The notes below the pieces were generated by a model. That model had not been told where the DNA came from. It searched no databases and worked only from the letters and a program-made list of their open reading frames with translations. This document shows, piece by piece, positions 48,896 to 61,640 of a stretch of DNA of 64,000 nucleotides (its first letter is position 1; every line of letters begins with the position of its first letter). Source of the stretch: Pseudoscleropodium purum (lineage: Eukaryota; Streptophyta; Bryopsida; Hypnales; Brachytheciaceae); contig OZ017798.1 of the NCBI GenBank assembly GCA_963969395.1, positions 15,616,173 through 15,680,172 of the forward strand, given 5' to 3'. A program made the translations under genes and the position numbers.

Positions 48896-51326
48896 TCCTC
48901 CATTTGCCTCAATCACTACTTGTAACCTAGAGGGCATAGAATGAAGGAGGAGTTGAAGGAGCTTTGTATAGTACATTATCTTCTCCTATGGTATTTAGAG
49001 CTACCTTTTTCCTCCCCTAAACACCATCATATAGAAGATCAATGGGTTCTTTCAAGTACTAATATGTAAACTTGAGAATGTTGAAAAGTTAAGACTCATT
49101 GTCAAGTTTTGATTTCTTTGCATAATGAAAATATGACATGTAAAATCAACCAAGTTCTACAACATTAAGTTTGTACAATGATTTGAAAAGCAAAATTAAA
49201 TTCTAACTCCAAGAACTTCTAGAATCAATGAAGTTGCAAGTAAACTTATTAAATTACTCTTCTTCTACAACCATTGGAGTTTCTATCAAAGCTACATACT
49301 AAAAATAATTTCAACAACATCAACACATTTATCATTGGCATTTTACAATACACTCTTATTTATTAAAACCTAAGGAAATTCTTGTTATCAAACTTACTAA
49401 AAAGAATATACATATTTGAACTCATATCAATTTGTGGGAGGTTACATTGGCTACATCATACTTTAGTTTTATCACCATAATTTTGGTTTATACGTATTTT
49501 TTAGTAACTTCACATTGATGTCTTGGAATTGAATTACATGATGCTTTAGTTCATCAATCTTCACTAAAGAAATTACTTCTTATAATTGTAATTTTAAAAA
49601 CATAGGACCTAAATTAGTTATATCTTTATCTTGTAAATGAGCACTACTAGCAAGAGAAGGCAATATACATACCTTTGGTGTAGTTGTACACAATTATCTA
49701 CTCATAAAATTACAATTTTGTTGTATAGATCTAAATGATCCCTCATCAAAACGCTTCATACTAAAATGAGCCCCTATAAGCAACATGGGGACAATAAGCA
49801 ACAACCTTTTAAAATAAGTAATAAACACTTCAAGTGTAGTAGTAATCACCCTACTATAAGCAATAAGTATCATGTGTTCATTACAAACTACTAAGGCATT
49901 AATTAACAATCACTTACAAAGGAAGTTTATGAAAGATCAATCTAAATCAATATTCACAAGGACTCAAGCACTACTCTCTTCTTATTTGAAACCTCAATGT
50001 CCTTCTTAGAAGATCTCAAAGAGACATAAGCAAAATAAATGAGGAGCAATATTGTAGTAAGCATGACAAATAAGGTTGAGAGTTATAATTAAGTATATAC
50101 ATTACAAAAATTTTGAACCCTATGGAGGGCCGTTCAGAATTCTTTTTTCTGTGCCTTGCCATGCAATTAAAAAAATAAAAAATAATGATAATTTGGTATA
50201 GTGTTGATGTGATACAAGTAGTGCCACATCAACAATGTTCATTAAAAAATAAAAAATTGTGGAATTCCTCTCTAATTGCACCGAGGGTTCAAAACTCGCA
50301 ACCCTTTCAAGGGTTGAAATTTTTCCTAATGAAGATTGACATCTTTCAATAATTGCTTTAGTTCTACTAACTTGCACTTCTAACTTGCACTACTAACTTC
50401 AATATTAATTTTTCATCTTCAAATTGTGTATATGGTCCTTCAAAGCCAAAGTTTTGCCACTAATGTGGGTAAAAAACCTTTGCACACCTAGTATAGCTAT
50501 TGTTTATTTTCAAAAAGTGCTAATGCACAAAAATGTGTTAGATGTGTTTGTATAAAGCTATCACAATATCATAGTATAAATAACCTTTATTGCAGAGCAC
50601 ATAGAGGTATAGTTGTAAGGTAGGAGTATCTAAATCAAAGCCATTAACTATTACTCAATGGAATGTTGGCTTGAGCCACAATGACAAACCACTACCCTTT
50701 TTATCTTCACACATTATTCTTCAACAACGGTATTATATCTCTTCATCTCAATAATCTTTTTGATTAAAATTTGAAGATCTAATTTTGCTTTGAACTATTC
50801 TATTTTAATGTCTTGGTACAAGACTTCACCTTTGATTACCTTCTTTCAACTAAACTTTGCTACAAATCAACAAATGTCCAATTTTCTTTCAAGAGAATGT
50901 TTGTAGCCTCTAATGACATCTAAGTTTTTTCCAACTCTTCATACTCAATGAGGCTTATAGAAATGCCAATAGCTTGCTTACAAAGAAAATAGTGCAATAA
51001 TGAGTTCAAAGAATTTGTTATAAGCTTACTAGAGTCCACAAAAATGCTAATAGCTTGCTCACAAAGAAAAAATGTAATAGTGAGCTGAATTTTTTTTTGT
51101 TAATCAATTACAAAATTCAAACAATGCAAACAATCCAAATCAACATACATAAAAAACTAGAACAAGTAAATCAAAAAACCTACCTTAATGTCATATTTTA
51201 GTATTGCCTTTGTAGTTCTCTCAAACTCTATTTGGAGTAATATTACCTTATTTACATTTTATTTGAATTTAGTGATTGTGAATTCAAAGAAATTTGAATT
51301 CATATAATTAATCATTCAAGTAATGA
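48896..51326. other. AT-rich intergenic DNA
   Basis: Nothing recognised. Short minus-strand frames (49694-49909, 50120-50377) have no domain. Confidence 0.55.
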
Positions 51327-52230
51327 ATTGAATTTTGTTTATAACAAATGCATCAATTACGACATGTCATGGCCTAAGACACCACATTGTAACTTTGGAG
51401 GAAAACGAGGAGATTTTCAATGCCCTCTTTCTACCCTTGAGGAAAACTACTCCAATTGTGGTGACAACTACAGTTACAAAATTGCCTTTGAAGGTTGTGG
51501 CCTCACAAGATCCAAATTCCATGACCGTGGTGCCTCAGCAATGAACTTGAAACAATAGATTGAATAAGAAAGTTTACATATTTCTTAATTCTTTGTATGT
51601 ATGCTAATTTCAATGTTCAATGAGTCTAATATTGTATTGTTTGTGTTTGCACCTGTGACGGGTTGATGCTGACAAGTGCATTGATGAAGAAACAAAGTTT
51701 TTTCTTTAGTCTAGAGAAGTCTTTTGATTTTCCAATGTATGTTGAACAAATGGCATTAACCTTTGTTGATTTTGATTGTTCTAAACCAAAACGTTGTAGA
51801 GATACTTATGCTTTGAATGTTTTAGATTTATACATGGGTCAACATCAAAAGGTAGCAGGGTTGACGAATGTCAACGTCCGCCCCAAAATAGCGTCCGTTT
51901 TCCGGACATCCGAACGTTCGGACGCACGGACGCTAGCGGACGCAGCGTCCCGACCGCCGTCGGAAAGCGGACGGGCGGGGCGGGGCGGACGGCCCAAGGC
52001 GGACGCCCAGATCGTGCGGACCATATCAATCCGCGCGTCGATCGGACGGCCGTAATCGGGCGGACGAGGGACAGGCGGACGCTGCGTCCGCCGGGACACG
52101 AATGTCAGCGGACGCTGCGGACACAGCGTCCGCGTCCGGACGTCGTGTCAACCCTGAAAGGTAGAGAGACTTCAAATTCATCTACCACCAAGGATTTTGC
52201 CATTGAGACCACTATGACTTAGACTCATGA
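51327..52230 (+). pseudogene. unidentified open-frame remnant split by a MITE
   Basis: Overlapping frames at 51328-51558 and 51335-51544, then 51663-51855, look somewhat protein-like (for example VDFDCSKPKRCRDTYALN). I do not recognise a family. The frame from 51663 runs into the GC-rich MITE at 51856, so its apparent C-terminus up to 52055 is transposon sequence. After the target duplication at 52157 the pre-insertion sequence resumes. It may be a relic of another transposon's protein. Confidence 0.3.
51856..52156. mobile_element. GC-rich hAT-type MITE, 301 bp
   Basis: The left end is CAGGGTTGAC and the right end its exact complement GTCAACCCTG. Directly outside lie perfect 8-bp duplications AAAGGTAG at 51848-51855 and 52157-52164. 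CAGGG ends and 8-bp duplications are the signature of hAT transposons. The interior is extremely GC-rich and built of GCGGACGC / GCGTCCGC words in both orientations, so it can fold extensively. The host DNA is about 70% A+T. No transposase is encoded; 51845-52099 (minus) is a false frame. The intact duplication indicates a fairly recent insertion. Confidence 0.88.
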
Positions 52231-52523
52231 GATTGACATGTCTTGTGAGTTGAACCATTATGTATATATTTCCATTACGATTGGATTTTTTTGTTTTAAA
52301 GCTACATCTTGAGTGTGATTTATATCCCTTTATTATTTTGAATTATATGATTTCTATAAAAATTTGATTACAATAGGTTGTTGTAATGAAAATTTGTTAA
52401 AAAGGTTTGTAAGTGGCTTAAATTTTTCAAAAGTAAATTAACATTTTTCAAAAATCAAAATTATGTACACCAACTACCATAGGTCTATCAGCCATTTTTT
52501 TCTAAAAAAACTTCCTACTCATA
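52231..52523. other. AT-rich intergenic DNA
   Basis: Nothing recognised. Confidence 0.6.
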
Positions 52524-52555
52524 GGCTCACAAGCATATACGCTAGCAACCCTTAT
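52524..52555. mobile_element. MITE family 1, right-end fragment
   Basis: GGCTCACAAGCATATACGCT followed by AGCAACCCT matches the right ends of the copies at 19421-19650 and 43007-43250, and its inverse matches their left ends. The remainder of the element was not found on the left. Confidence 0.45.
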
Positions 52556-52888
52556 GTAGATTCATGATATTTTTATGTCTTTTTTTGGAATTGATGTAGA
52601 GAAAGAAAGATACGTGTTGGCCATTGAGATTTTGATTTTTTTAAAGAATAAATTCCTCCAAAAGTTTATATTTTGCTCATGTAGTTGCATTGTTTTGAAC
52701 ATCTTTTTAGTGCTGTAAGATGATTTTGGGTATAATAGATACATCCATTATTTTTGAAAATTTGCATGCAAGTAGCTAGAATAACTATCTATGTAGTGGT
52801 GAAAACTTCTAAAGTTGAATCAATCCTTTTTTCTCTACAAAGTTGAGTCAAATTGTATTGATTCTTGTAGATTGGATACAAAATTTAT
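52556..52888. other. AT-rich intergenic DNA
   Basis: Nothing recognised. Confidence 0.6.
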
Positions 52889-53103
52889 CTTCTTCTAATT
52901 CCAAACATTATAATCTTGCAATCTATATGGTCAAATAGTTTAAAATTTTTACACACATTTCTATAGTAGTTTAATACAAATTTGTAAGATTGAAAGTTTG
53001 AGAAAGGTTATAATTTGTCAATTGTGCATTTGTGCTCTATGTACTAAAAAATGATAGATTTGGATAGTTTTGTGAAAACTAGTCAAAGATCTCTAGGGAT
53101 TAA
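52889..53103 (+). repeat. dispersed repeat, copy 2 (about 215 bp)
   Basis: Homologous in the same orientation to 2614-2802. Shared landmarks are TCTTGCAATCTATATGG, then ATGATAGATTTGGATAG, AGTCAAAGATC and TAGGGATTAA. The first block also matches, inverted, at about 58390-58440. Confidence 0.55.
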
Positions 53104-54949
53104 CCTATAAATATTGTAGAGATTACATTATTTTCTTTGGTATAAATATTTCCAAATTACAGAATATCGATGGTATTTTTAATCAAGAAGATTACAACCT
53201 TTTAGCTTCTGTGACATAAATCCCATTGCAAATGTTGTATTGAATGTTGAATATTACATGTTGAATTAGACAAATGTTGAATATGTTTGACATTTTTGTT
53301 GAATTAGATTTTAGGATTAGTTTTTTTATCCGATAGTAAATGGATTATTGGATTAGTCCTATGTAGGTGGCTTTTAACACTAATGCAGAAAGCTTGAACT
53401 ATAGTAATATGGGGTCAACTATGGATGGAGGTGCAAGTAGGTGGAATTGTGGATTTAAAATTTAGGACAACTATAGGTTTTAGAGGTAACTATGAGTTTA
53501 GTGTTGAAGGAGGCCACTATGGATTTTGGAGTGATTTTGGATGTTGTTTTCAAAGCAATTGTGAGCCCCTAATTTGTCACTTGGGACTTGAATTTATTTA
53601 TTTATTTTACAATGTAAATTTGTATTTATTAGGTCAAAATTCCAAAAAAGAGTGTTAAACTAAAATAAATGAAGTACATAACAATGTTGTATTCTATTCT
53701 AAAATCATGGAGTATATAAAATACTCCAAAATCACTCTTGTCTATAAAATAGACACCTTTAAGTCATAAAAAGTCTAAATTAATAGAATACATTGTAAAT
53801 ACCTTTTCAAACTACAACCAATGCCCACCCCTACGAGTACATGTGACAGTCTTGGCTAAAACAGGAGTAAATTTCTTTTAATCATAGGTATACTTGTAAA
53901 GGACAAAAATTCAAATTGAAAATCATTCTAGAAACCAAATAGAAGTACAAATTATTAGATTTACAAGTGAAAAATATAAGCACAATAAAGAGAAGAACAT
54001 TTGAGAAAAAAAACTCACCTTGGAGTCCAATAATGCAGTTAGTTTGGAAAGATTCTTTTTCAATCAAAAGATTTTTGAACCACCTAAATCCATAATAGGT
54101 ACACTATAAAGAACTTGTGTATTTTGAATGTTGGACCAAAAACACACAAAATCCAATGAAACATCAAGATGCCACAAGATAGATGGCCTTAGAAGGTAGA
54201 TTTTCAAGGATGTTGTGGAGAATGCTAGCACATTATTGTAAAATCAAGTTGATGTTATCATTGATGTTGACATTTTTTTTGACAAAATAAAAGACATACT
54301 GATGTTTTCTGGATTGTCCAAAAAAACATAGACCACTATGTCATCAAGTAAATCCATTTTGATTGAGGATAATTAATGAAATTTACTACTAATCAAAATA
54401 AAACATTGACCAAATGTGAAAATTTTAGAGGAATGGCATGGAGAATGGATGAAAAGAAATGCTCTTAATACAAATGGGATAGTCAGAAGTGAAACAACCT
54501 GTATGGGATATATAAAGCAAGAGTTCTATTTATGTAAAGTGAAATTTCTTAACAACATTCAAATGTTTGAAACAACATACAAATGTCCATCGGTTGAACT
54601 TCTATTTTCAAATTATCCCATATAGCTTATTTGACTATGAAGAGACAATATATTTTATTATAAAAATGTCCTTCCACCTTTTATTCTCACTAATTTTCAA
54701 TGAATTAATCCTTTTATTTTGCTATCAAAAATTCTGTTGATGGTAGATAACTAGTAAGTTCTCTTTAATTTTTATTGAATTCAATATTTATTTTATTTAT
54801 TTTAAACTAGCCTTTAAGTAATTTTGTTTAGTTGATCTTACCTTATGGGTATAGTGTCGTGGAGAGAGAATTTGACTTGAGAAAATGTGGAGTTTTTAGC
54901 TACAACTGGAATTGGTCTAGGACATGAAGGATCCCATAACTAAGTAGAA
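53104..54949. other. AT-rich intergenic DNA
   Basis: Nothing recognised. The short frames at 53425-53658, 53882-54067 and 54416-54625 lack domains. Confidence 0.55.
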
Positions 54950-55170
54950 ATGAAATTCAAACAATATATATAAAATACAATGTTTTCATATAAATATAAT
55001 ACATGTAAACAATATGAATATTAATATACATATGTGTATAGTATTTAAAGTCATATAAATACCCGTAGAATTCTCTAAGTCATATAAATATTCATATAAG
55101 TACTCGTATAAATACTTGTATAAATACTTGTATAATGCTCATATAATACTCTAAATTGTATAGATACCAT
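54950..55170. repeat. AT-rich stretch of TATAAATAYTYGTA words
   Basis: Short words of the form ATATAAATACTYGT and CATATAAATATTC recur about every 12-16 bp between 55040 and 55160. It is a degenerate short tandem repeat. Confidence 0.5.
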
Positions 55171-55299
55171 ACATACTTTATAGAAGATAGTATAATCCAA
55201 GTATACTACCAAAATTTGTAAAAAAGTTGAATGAGTTGAAAATAAAACTTGTGAAATGCTTCAAAGAGGTACCCAACACTTAAACAAATGCTATGGTCT

Positions 55300-56060
55300 T
55301 CTTAAATTTCAAATGAAGAGTGTGATAGATTTTTAAAAATCTACCACAAATATATACAAATTTTTCAAAATTCAAATCAAAAGAAGATATTGTCCATCTT
55401 TTATGGCCTTCCAAAGTTTCTTTTTCTCAAAATAAAAGCAACTTGACACTACTTCACTTCCAAACCTATATCTCTCACTATACAACACTAAACTAAGAGT
55501 GTAATAGTTTTTTTAAAAGATAACACCAATATCTATAATCCCTATAAATTTCAATTCAAAATAAAATACTTCCATGTTTTATAGTGTGTTGAAGTTGATA
55601 CTCTCAATTTTGGTGGCAATTCTACACTCTCATACTTTTAACACCAGATTTTTTATTATACAATTTCAAATGAAGTGTGTGATAACTTTTTGAAAATCTA
55701 ATACAAGTATTTGTCAATTTTCCAAAATTCAACTAAACAAAATGTATTGCCCATATCTTATAGGTAGTCAAAGTTCTCTCTCTTCAATTCAAATAGAGCT
55801 CATCACTACTTTGCTTTCAAGTGCATAACTTTTACTTTATAACTCCAAATCAAGTGCGAAATAAATTTTTGAAAATCTAACATAAGCATTTACAATCCTC
55901 TCAAACTCAATTAAAACAAAGGTATTTTTCATAACCTATAAGCTCTCAAAGATTCTGTCCTCAAACTTAATGACAAATAAACCCTTCTCACTCTTTCAAG
56001 CATAACTTTCATATAAAAACTCCTAATAAAGCAAGTAATAAAGTTTGGAATCACAAAAAA
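55300..56060 (+). repeat. satellite-like array, about four units of 177-181 bp
   Basis: A landmark of the form AAGWGTGTRATA followed by TTTTTRAAAATCTA recurs at about 55310, 55491, 55670, 55849 and 56026, giving steps of 181, 179, 179 and 177 bp. Each unit continues with ACAARTATTTRYMAATTTT and then a C-rich, CTCTC-containing block. Divergence between units is high (about one third by eye), so the array is old, yet the spacing is well kept. Confidence 0.72.
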
Positions 56061-58445
56061 AAGATAAACATGCTCTCAAAACTTCATTATAAATTTTACA
56101 AAACTCATCATGCTATATCTCTCCAAACTCACGGTTCTCCTAAGCAAACTATGAGGAGGAAAAAGAAGACTCTTCTACCTCATGTTCCACCTCATCCTCC
56201 ATCTCCTCCACCTAAGTAAGTGGATTTCTCCAAATAAGCTACGTAGACCACATTTCATCCATTAGCTAACTTTTTTTTTTCCATAATTTTATCCACATCC
56301 CTACATGGAATTAAAATCAATTAAAAACTAAAAGAAAGGTAAAACAATCTTCAGTTTTCATTTTAATAATTTTTTATACATAAAGTAAGTTTCAAAATAT
56401 CTTTCTATATGAAAATAAAAGAATTATGGTCAAATGAATGTCTAACAGAGGTTTAAAAAAATAGAATATCAAGAGGAATGTCAATCTAGATGCCTCTTGA
56501 TACTTTAAAAAAAACCCTTCAATTTGACATATAATTATATATTTTTGCATAGTGAAAACATTCACAATAAGACAACGGTAACCAACAATTAATTTCTCAA
56601 AAAATGTCTAAATTGACATGTCAAAAAGTAGTAATAAAATTCTCAAATGGCATTAGTGTGTTGACTATGAATGTCACATCACCTTGTTGGTTGCCACATC
56701 ATTTTTTCAATCACCATTTCATGGACAAGTCAGATGAAAATAAAACCACGTGGCTCTCTTCACATGCATGGCACTTATGTGGCACTACTGTAACATCCAC
56801 TAGTTGCATTGTTAAGAACTTGGAAGACCATATTTTTGGTGATATTAGAATAAAACAAGTTAAAATTGGACGTACTTCTTCAAATTTTGGGACATTTTGA
56901 CCTATCTAATATAACAAATTTTAGGTGACTTCTACATTGAGGTGGCAAATGTAAAAAAAATATTTCCTCTTATTTATCTTAACATCATAAAAAACATAGG
57001 TTTCTTATAATGGTAATAAATTGTAAGCCTTCTTGGGACATGTGTAGAGTAATGATATGAGCTTGCATTAAGTGTATAGGACCTTTGAGTCAATTGTTGA
57101 GTTTGAGATTTTTGTGAATAATAGAAGTGTGGATTTCGGAAAGTCAAATGCTTAAACTAGCCTTGGTAAAATTCTTATAAAATACTCAACTTGCAGTAAA
57201 ATCCCAATAAAACTTAGGACAACATGTTTTGTAATAATAACATCAACAAGTACCTAAAGTAGTAGCAAATTTAATCTATGTAATGAAATTTTGTGACATC
57301 CAAATGAAGCCAATTTTTTTTTCTTACTCTTGTAAACCCTTTAGACACTCTAAGAGAGTCAAAATCTATGAAAAGTTCAAATTTCATCATTTGAAATTTT
57401 TTTTTAGTTTTTTATTTTGGCATTTCACGATTCTTACAAGTTTGAATGACTTGGAAAGAATTCGGTGTGAAGTCCCCAAGAGTAATTTAGGCTTTTTGAA
57501 GCCAATGGTCCAATCCATTTTCATGTGGAGTTGTTGTCCAAAAGTTAAAAATAAGTACAACAATAAATTTGACTTATTTTAGTGGTTAATTCTTGGAAAA
57601 CTCTTGGCCTTTGGAAAAACTATATAAAACCATCCCTTCTCTCCCCAAATCATCCTTTTTTTCTATGTTATTAACCACTTGGGTCCATTGTAGTGGATGT
57701 TGGCCAATTTGGTGATTTTCAAGCCACTGTTTTCATTTAATTATTGTTTTTTCAAGCTCACTTTGAAGGACATTGGGATCCCTTCAAATTTTTCTTAATC
57801 CTTGTTCTGTTTTTTTTATTGAGTTCTTGGTACTAACTGTAGAGACCATTCCCACTGAATTCTGGCGATGCCATTAATGGAGATACTCTAGTTTGTTTAT
57901 ATATTGATGTCAAGTCTTGTTTAAACTTTGAGAGGGAATTCTTCCATTTGGAAATTTTCCTTGAGTGATAGGAAAATTTGATAGTTGTGTGGCTAATTTG
58001 TTTATGTAAGTTGTAATTGTAATTTGCCACTCAAAGTTAGGTTTGTTGTTTACATGGATTTATAGTGTCTCTTGTTGTTTCTTGCTGTAAGTTTCAAAGC
58101 AATAAGCCATACAATGAAGCTTTGAATCTTTTCTCCTTTCTTAAAAATTCAATAGCAACCATTTTGTAGTAGTTTTCATCCCATATATGTTGCCATGGCA
58201 AAGCTTTTACCCTTAGATATTAACCATCTTTAACCTTGTTCCAAGAAAACCATAGCATACAACTATAACTTTTGTATTTTTTTTCTTTTCAAAATCCATT
58301 CCCCCCACCAAAGTAAATATGACTAAGGTATAGAAATATCAACCATACAATCCAATAGTATGTGTTGTAGATGATGTGAATCAAATTTGTAGTCATTTGG
58401 CTACATAGATTGCAAAATTATAATGTTTTAGTATAGAAAAAGGAT
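56061..58445. other. AT-rich intergenic DNA
   Basis: No gene recognised. The 98-codon frame 56604-56900 and the 99-codon frame 57283-57582 have no known family. At 58390-58440 there is an inverted short match to the dispersed repeat of 2.6 and 52.9 kb. Confidence 0.55.
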
Positions 58446-58499
58446 GCTGAAATTTTTGTAGCAACACATTTGGAGGTGAAATTTCATTTCTAAACCTAC

Positions 58500-59240
58500 T
58501 CAAATGAAAAAAATTGAATCTATAAAGTGATTCAAAACCGATATACAAATACATTGGTGAAAGAAAGTATCACTCAATTGACTCATTGTGTTTGCAAAAT
58601 GGCTTTGAAATATAAAAAAATAGCAAGATAAGTTGCAAAAAACACATTTAAGGTTGAACTTCCATCTACTAAAATGCTTCTCATTTGCTCATAACTTCTT
58701 GGATTGATATGAAAATTTAGCCACACAAACTAGACTAGTATGTGCAACTTTCCCAAAATTGAAAGTTATTGGAATCAAACATTATATGACTGAAGAAGAA
58801 ACAAGACACTCAAATAAGTTCATAGTAATCAAGAAATGTCGGAATTTTGAACTTCGAATTGCTTCAAAACATTCAAACAACTTCACTTGACATGAAAATT
58901 TTATCACAATAACTAAACTAAAAGGGGAACATAATAAAACAAATTTTTATTGAAAACAAACATTGAATGAAGGAGATATAAGCTTCCAAATTTGTAGCCA
59001 TCAAATGCAATTTGGTGGACTCAAATTGAACCTATGAACTTCGATTGGCTTACAAAAAATCTGTACATGTTGGATTATTCTAAAATTTTAACCTCACAAA
59101 CTAAGAAAAATGGAGCAAATTTAACAAGAAGTTTGATTGAATTCTGACATCGAATGCAAAAGTTACAACACTTTGAATTGAACTTGAAACTATGTGAGGA
59201 CACTTTTGGTCCCTTGGGACATTTAGGATTTAATATATTA
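58500..59240 (+). repeat. tandem repeat, units of about 183-187 bp
   Basis: GAAAATTTAGCCACACAAACT at 58711 recurs near 58894 and 59081, each followed by a block of the form ACTAARNTA and later by a CAAACATTRWATGA or GACATCGAATGCA block. The steps are 183 and 187 bp. A weaker earlier unit may start near 58528. No coding frame persists across units. Confidence 0.65.
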
Positions 59241-61640
59241 TTTCCAATACCTTGCTCCAATTGGTGATAGCAACTATGAAATTTGATGTCATCTCATAAG
59301 GCTCCACAGTAGCAACATGCAAGGTGCCATTTTAAGCAATTTCTACCCGAGCGATATCCCAAAATTCCAACATACAATTTGGACATCCAGAGACCCAAAT
59401 TTCTCTCTAATGTTAATTGTATTCCATGAGTCATTTTGACACTGGCATGCTTCATTTTCTACATGAAATGTATGTGTGAATCAAAAGGAAGTAAAAAAAT
59501 GAACATGAGGTCAAAAATGACTTGAGTAATCAAGTAAAATGAAGATCGTTGAAAATCATTATAACAATAACTTAGCATTTTGAGTTTAACATTTTAAGCA
59601 AGGTCGAACTAAGAGAGTGACAACACAGAACTTAAGGAGACAGATATGATTCACTTGGTAACGTGCAAATTGCTACTACTGAAAACAGAGTTTAAGAAGA
59701 CGAGAATTCCTTCACAATGATGAGCACTTGCAGAGCTTTGTTGCACTTGTGGAAAGTGTTGCGAGAAAATTGCAACATTTCATCACGACATTGTGCACCA
59801 TTGTGCACCGCTAAGCTAGTGTTTCCATCCCCTCTGCATCACTCTATTTCCTTCCTTGCTTGAGGTTCACCGAGCAACTTGAATGCAATGGCGCCAATCA
59901 ATAAATTTCACCGACATTCTCACTGACAAGACAATTCAGTCTCTCGAATTTGGCTGCATAGAAATTCTGACTCAGAAAGAAAAAGATTGCTTCTTTTCCT
60001 CACGTTTCTTTGAGAACTTGTCTCACTGTTGTTTGCAGAGGACTTTCAGAGGCAGATTATCATGCACATTCTTCATTTTTGTTTGATGCACTGTTGGTTA
60101 CTGTAAACGATCAGCATAGAAATCATATCAATATGTACGCAGGAAGAGACAGATAGTGAAGTTGGTGGCATCTGAGCCAGGCTGACAATGCTTTCCTAGC
60201 TATGGGCTTTTGCAGTATCTTGGAAGGACCGATTCGTCCGTAGCCAATGACAGCCACAGACTTCCGCACATACTCTGGGGTCCAAATTTAAGTGGTGGAT
60301 TCACTTGCTAAAGTGCAGTTCTTCTGGCATACTACCTGCACAGAAATCTTTGGTTCGCAGAGCTGAAAAGCTTCGACAGACGAAGATTTCATGAGCTTCA
60401 ATTCAAATGGAGTGACACAACTGGAACTTCAATACTATTTGGGGGGCGCAGTTGAAAGGGACAACTCATTGCAGAAGGGAGAGGACAACCGAGCCCTTGG
60501 AAGCCAGGAGGCATCTTCTTACTTTTTTAATTAGGTTTGGAGCGAATGAAAAGAAGATTTCATTTGCAAAAGGAGAGTACTGTACAACAAAGCCCAAGGT
60601 CGGAGTATCACCACACAGACTGAAAGCAACAAACTCAAAAGATCTTCTAACTTTTGCAGAGGTAGAAACATGTCCTGTTTGTGAACCTGATTGAAGAGTT
60701 CTGAAAATAATTGACTCCAAGAAGAATTGAGTTCCATATTATCTCTACGAAGGGGCTGGTGCCGTAGAGTTCAGATGAATTGCTCTGTGTGCCCAATTCG
60801 GTAACAAATCTACAAATTCTGGAGCATGGATTGCCGGGTCTGGCAACTAATTCGCGTGTTGTAAAACTTACAAGTTTGGTAGTGACAGTGCAAGTTTGGT
60901 AGATTGGCAGGGCCATGAAGAAGCCATACACCCTCAAAAAGTTCGACTTATTCCGATCCTACCGTCTAATTCTCTGCAATATGCCGGTTCTTTCTTACTT
61001 TGAACAGTGACGAAGTCATACGAAACAAAGAAAAAGAAATCTGCAACATGTTCTTAGATCACAAGCTTACCACCCCAGAAATCCAAGTTAGCATCCATTC
61101 AAAGTTTGAGAGCAGACGTAATGTTGCATGTTGTCTCAATAATAATTTAATGCAATGTGCTTCAGTCCCATCTGTTTCAAAACAATACACACACTGCACG
61201 TACAACATGACGACACACGTTTTTCTCTCATACGAAATAATGGTAAACTTGGGGAATTTCTAGAACTGAAGGGGATGAGTACCGATTGAAAAGATTGCCG
61301 CGATCTTCAAGAAATTTGATTCTGAGAAGAAATCCTTGCGTTTCATTTAGTTTTATATATTTCTTCGGTAGCACATGACGTGTGTTGGTTTTTGTTCTTG
61401 CAGAGAAGCCAATTTGGTCATTGTGGAGCGGAATAAATTCAGCTGCTCACATGCATGAAGCTAGATTTCGAGGATAACTGGTGTTTAATTGAGGATTTCG
61501 AGGATTACTGAAGCGAGATTTCGGGTGTCCAGAGAGTATTATTGGTGTCAATTTTAGTGCCACAATAACGGTCGTTATTCTGAAACCGAGTTTTAAGTTA
61601 TTAACCTCCAAGCAGTTGATCGGACGAGACCTATTCATAA
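59241..61640. other. GC-shifted DNA without recognised gene
   Basis: From about 59.6 kb composition rises toward that of the gene regions. Frames at 59883-60086, 60452-60694, 60466-60937 (minus) and 61000-61263 overlap on both strands and show no family. It is probably 3' flank of the minus-strand gene at the window edge, or an old gene relic. Confidence 0.4.

Noticed and set aside
51663..52055. 130-codon frame as a protein gene
   Set aside because: Its second half is the GC-rich hAT MITE inserted at 51856, so the full frame cannot be an ancestral protein.
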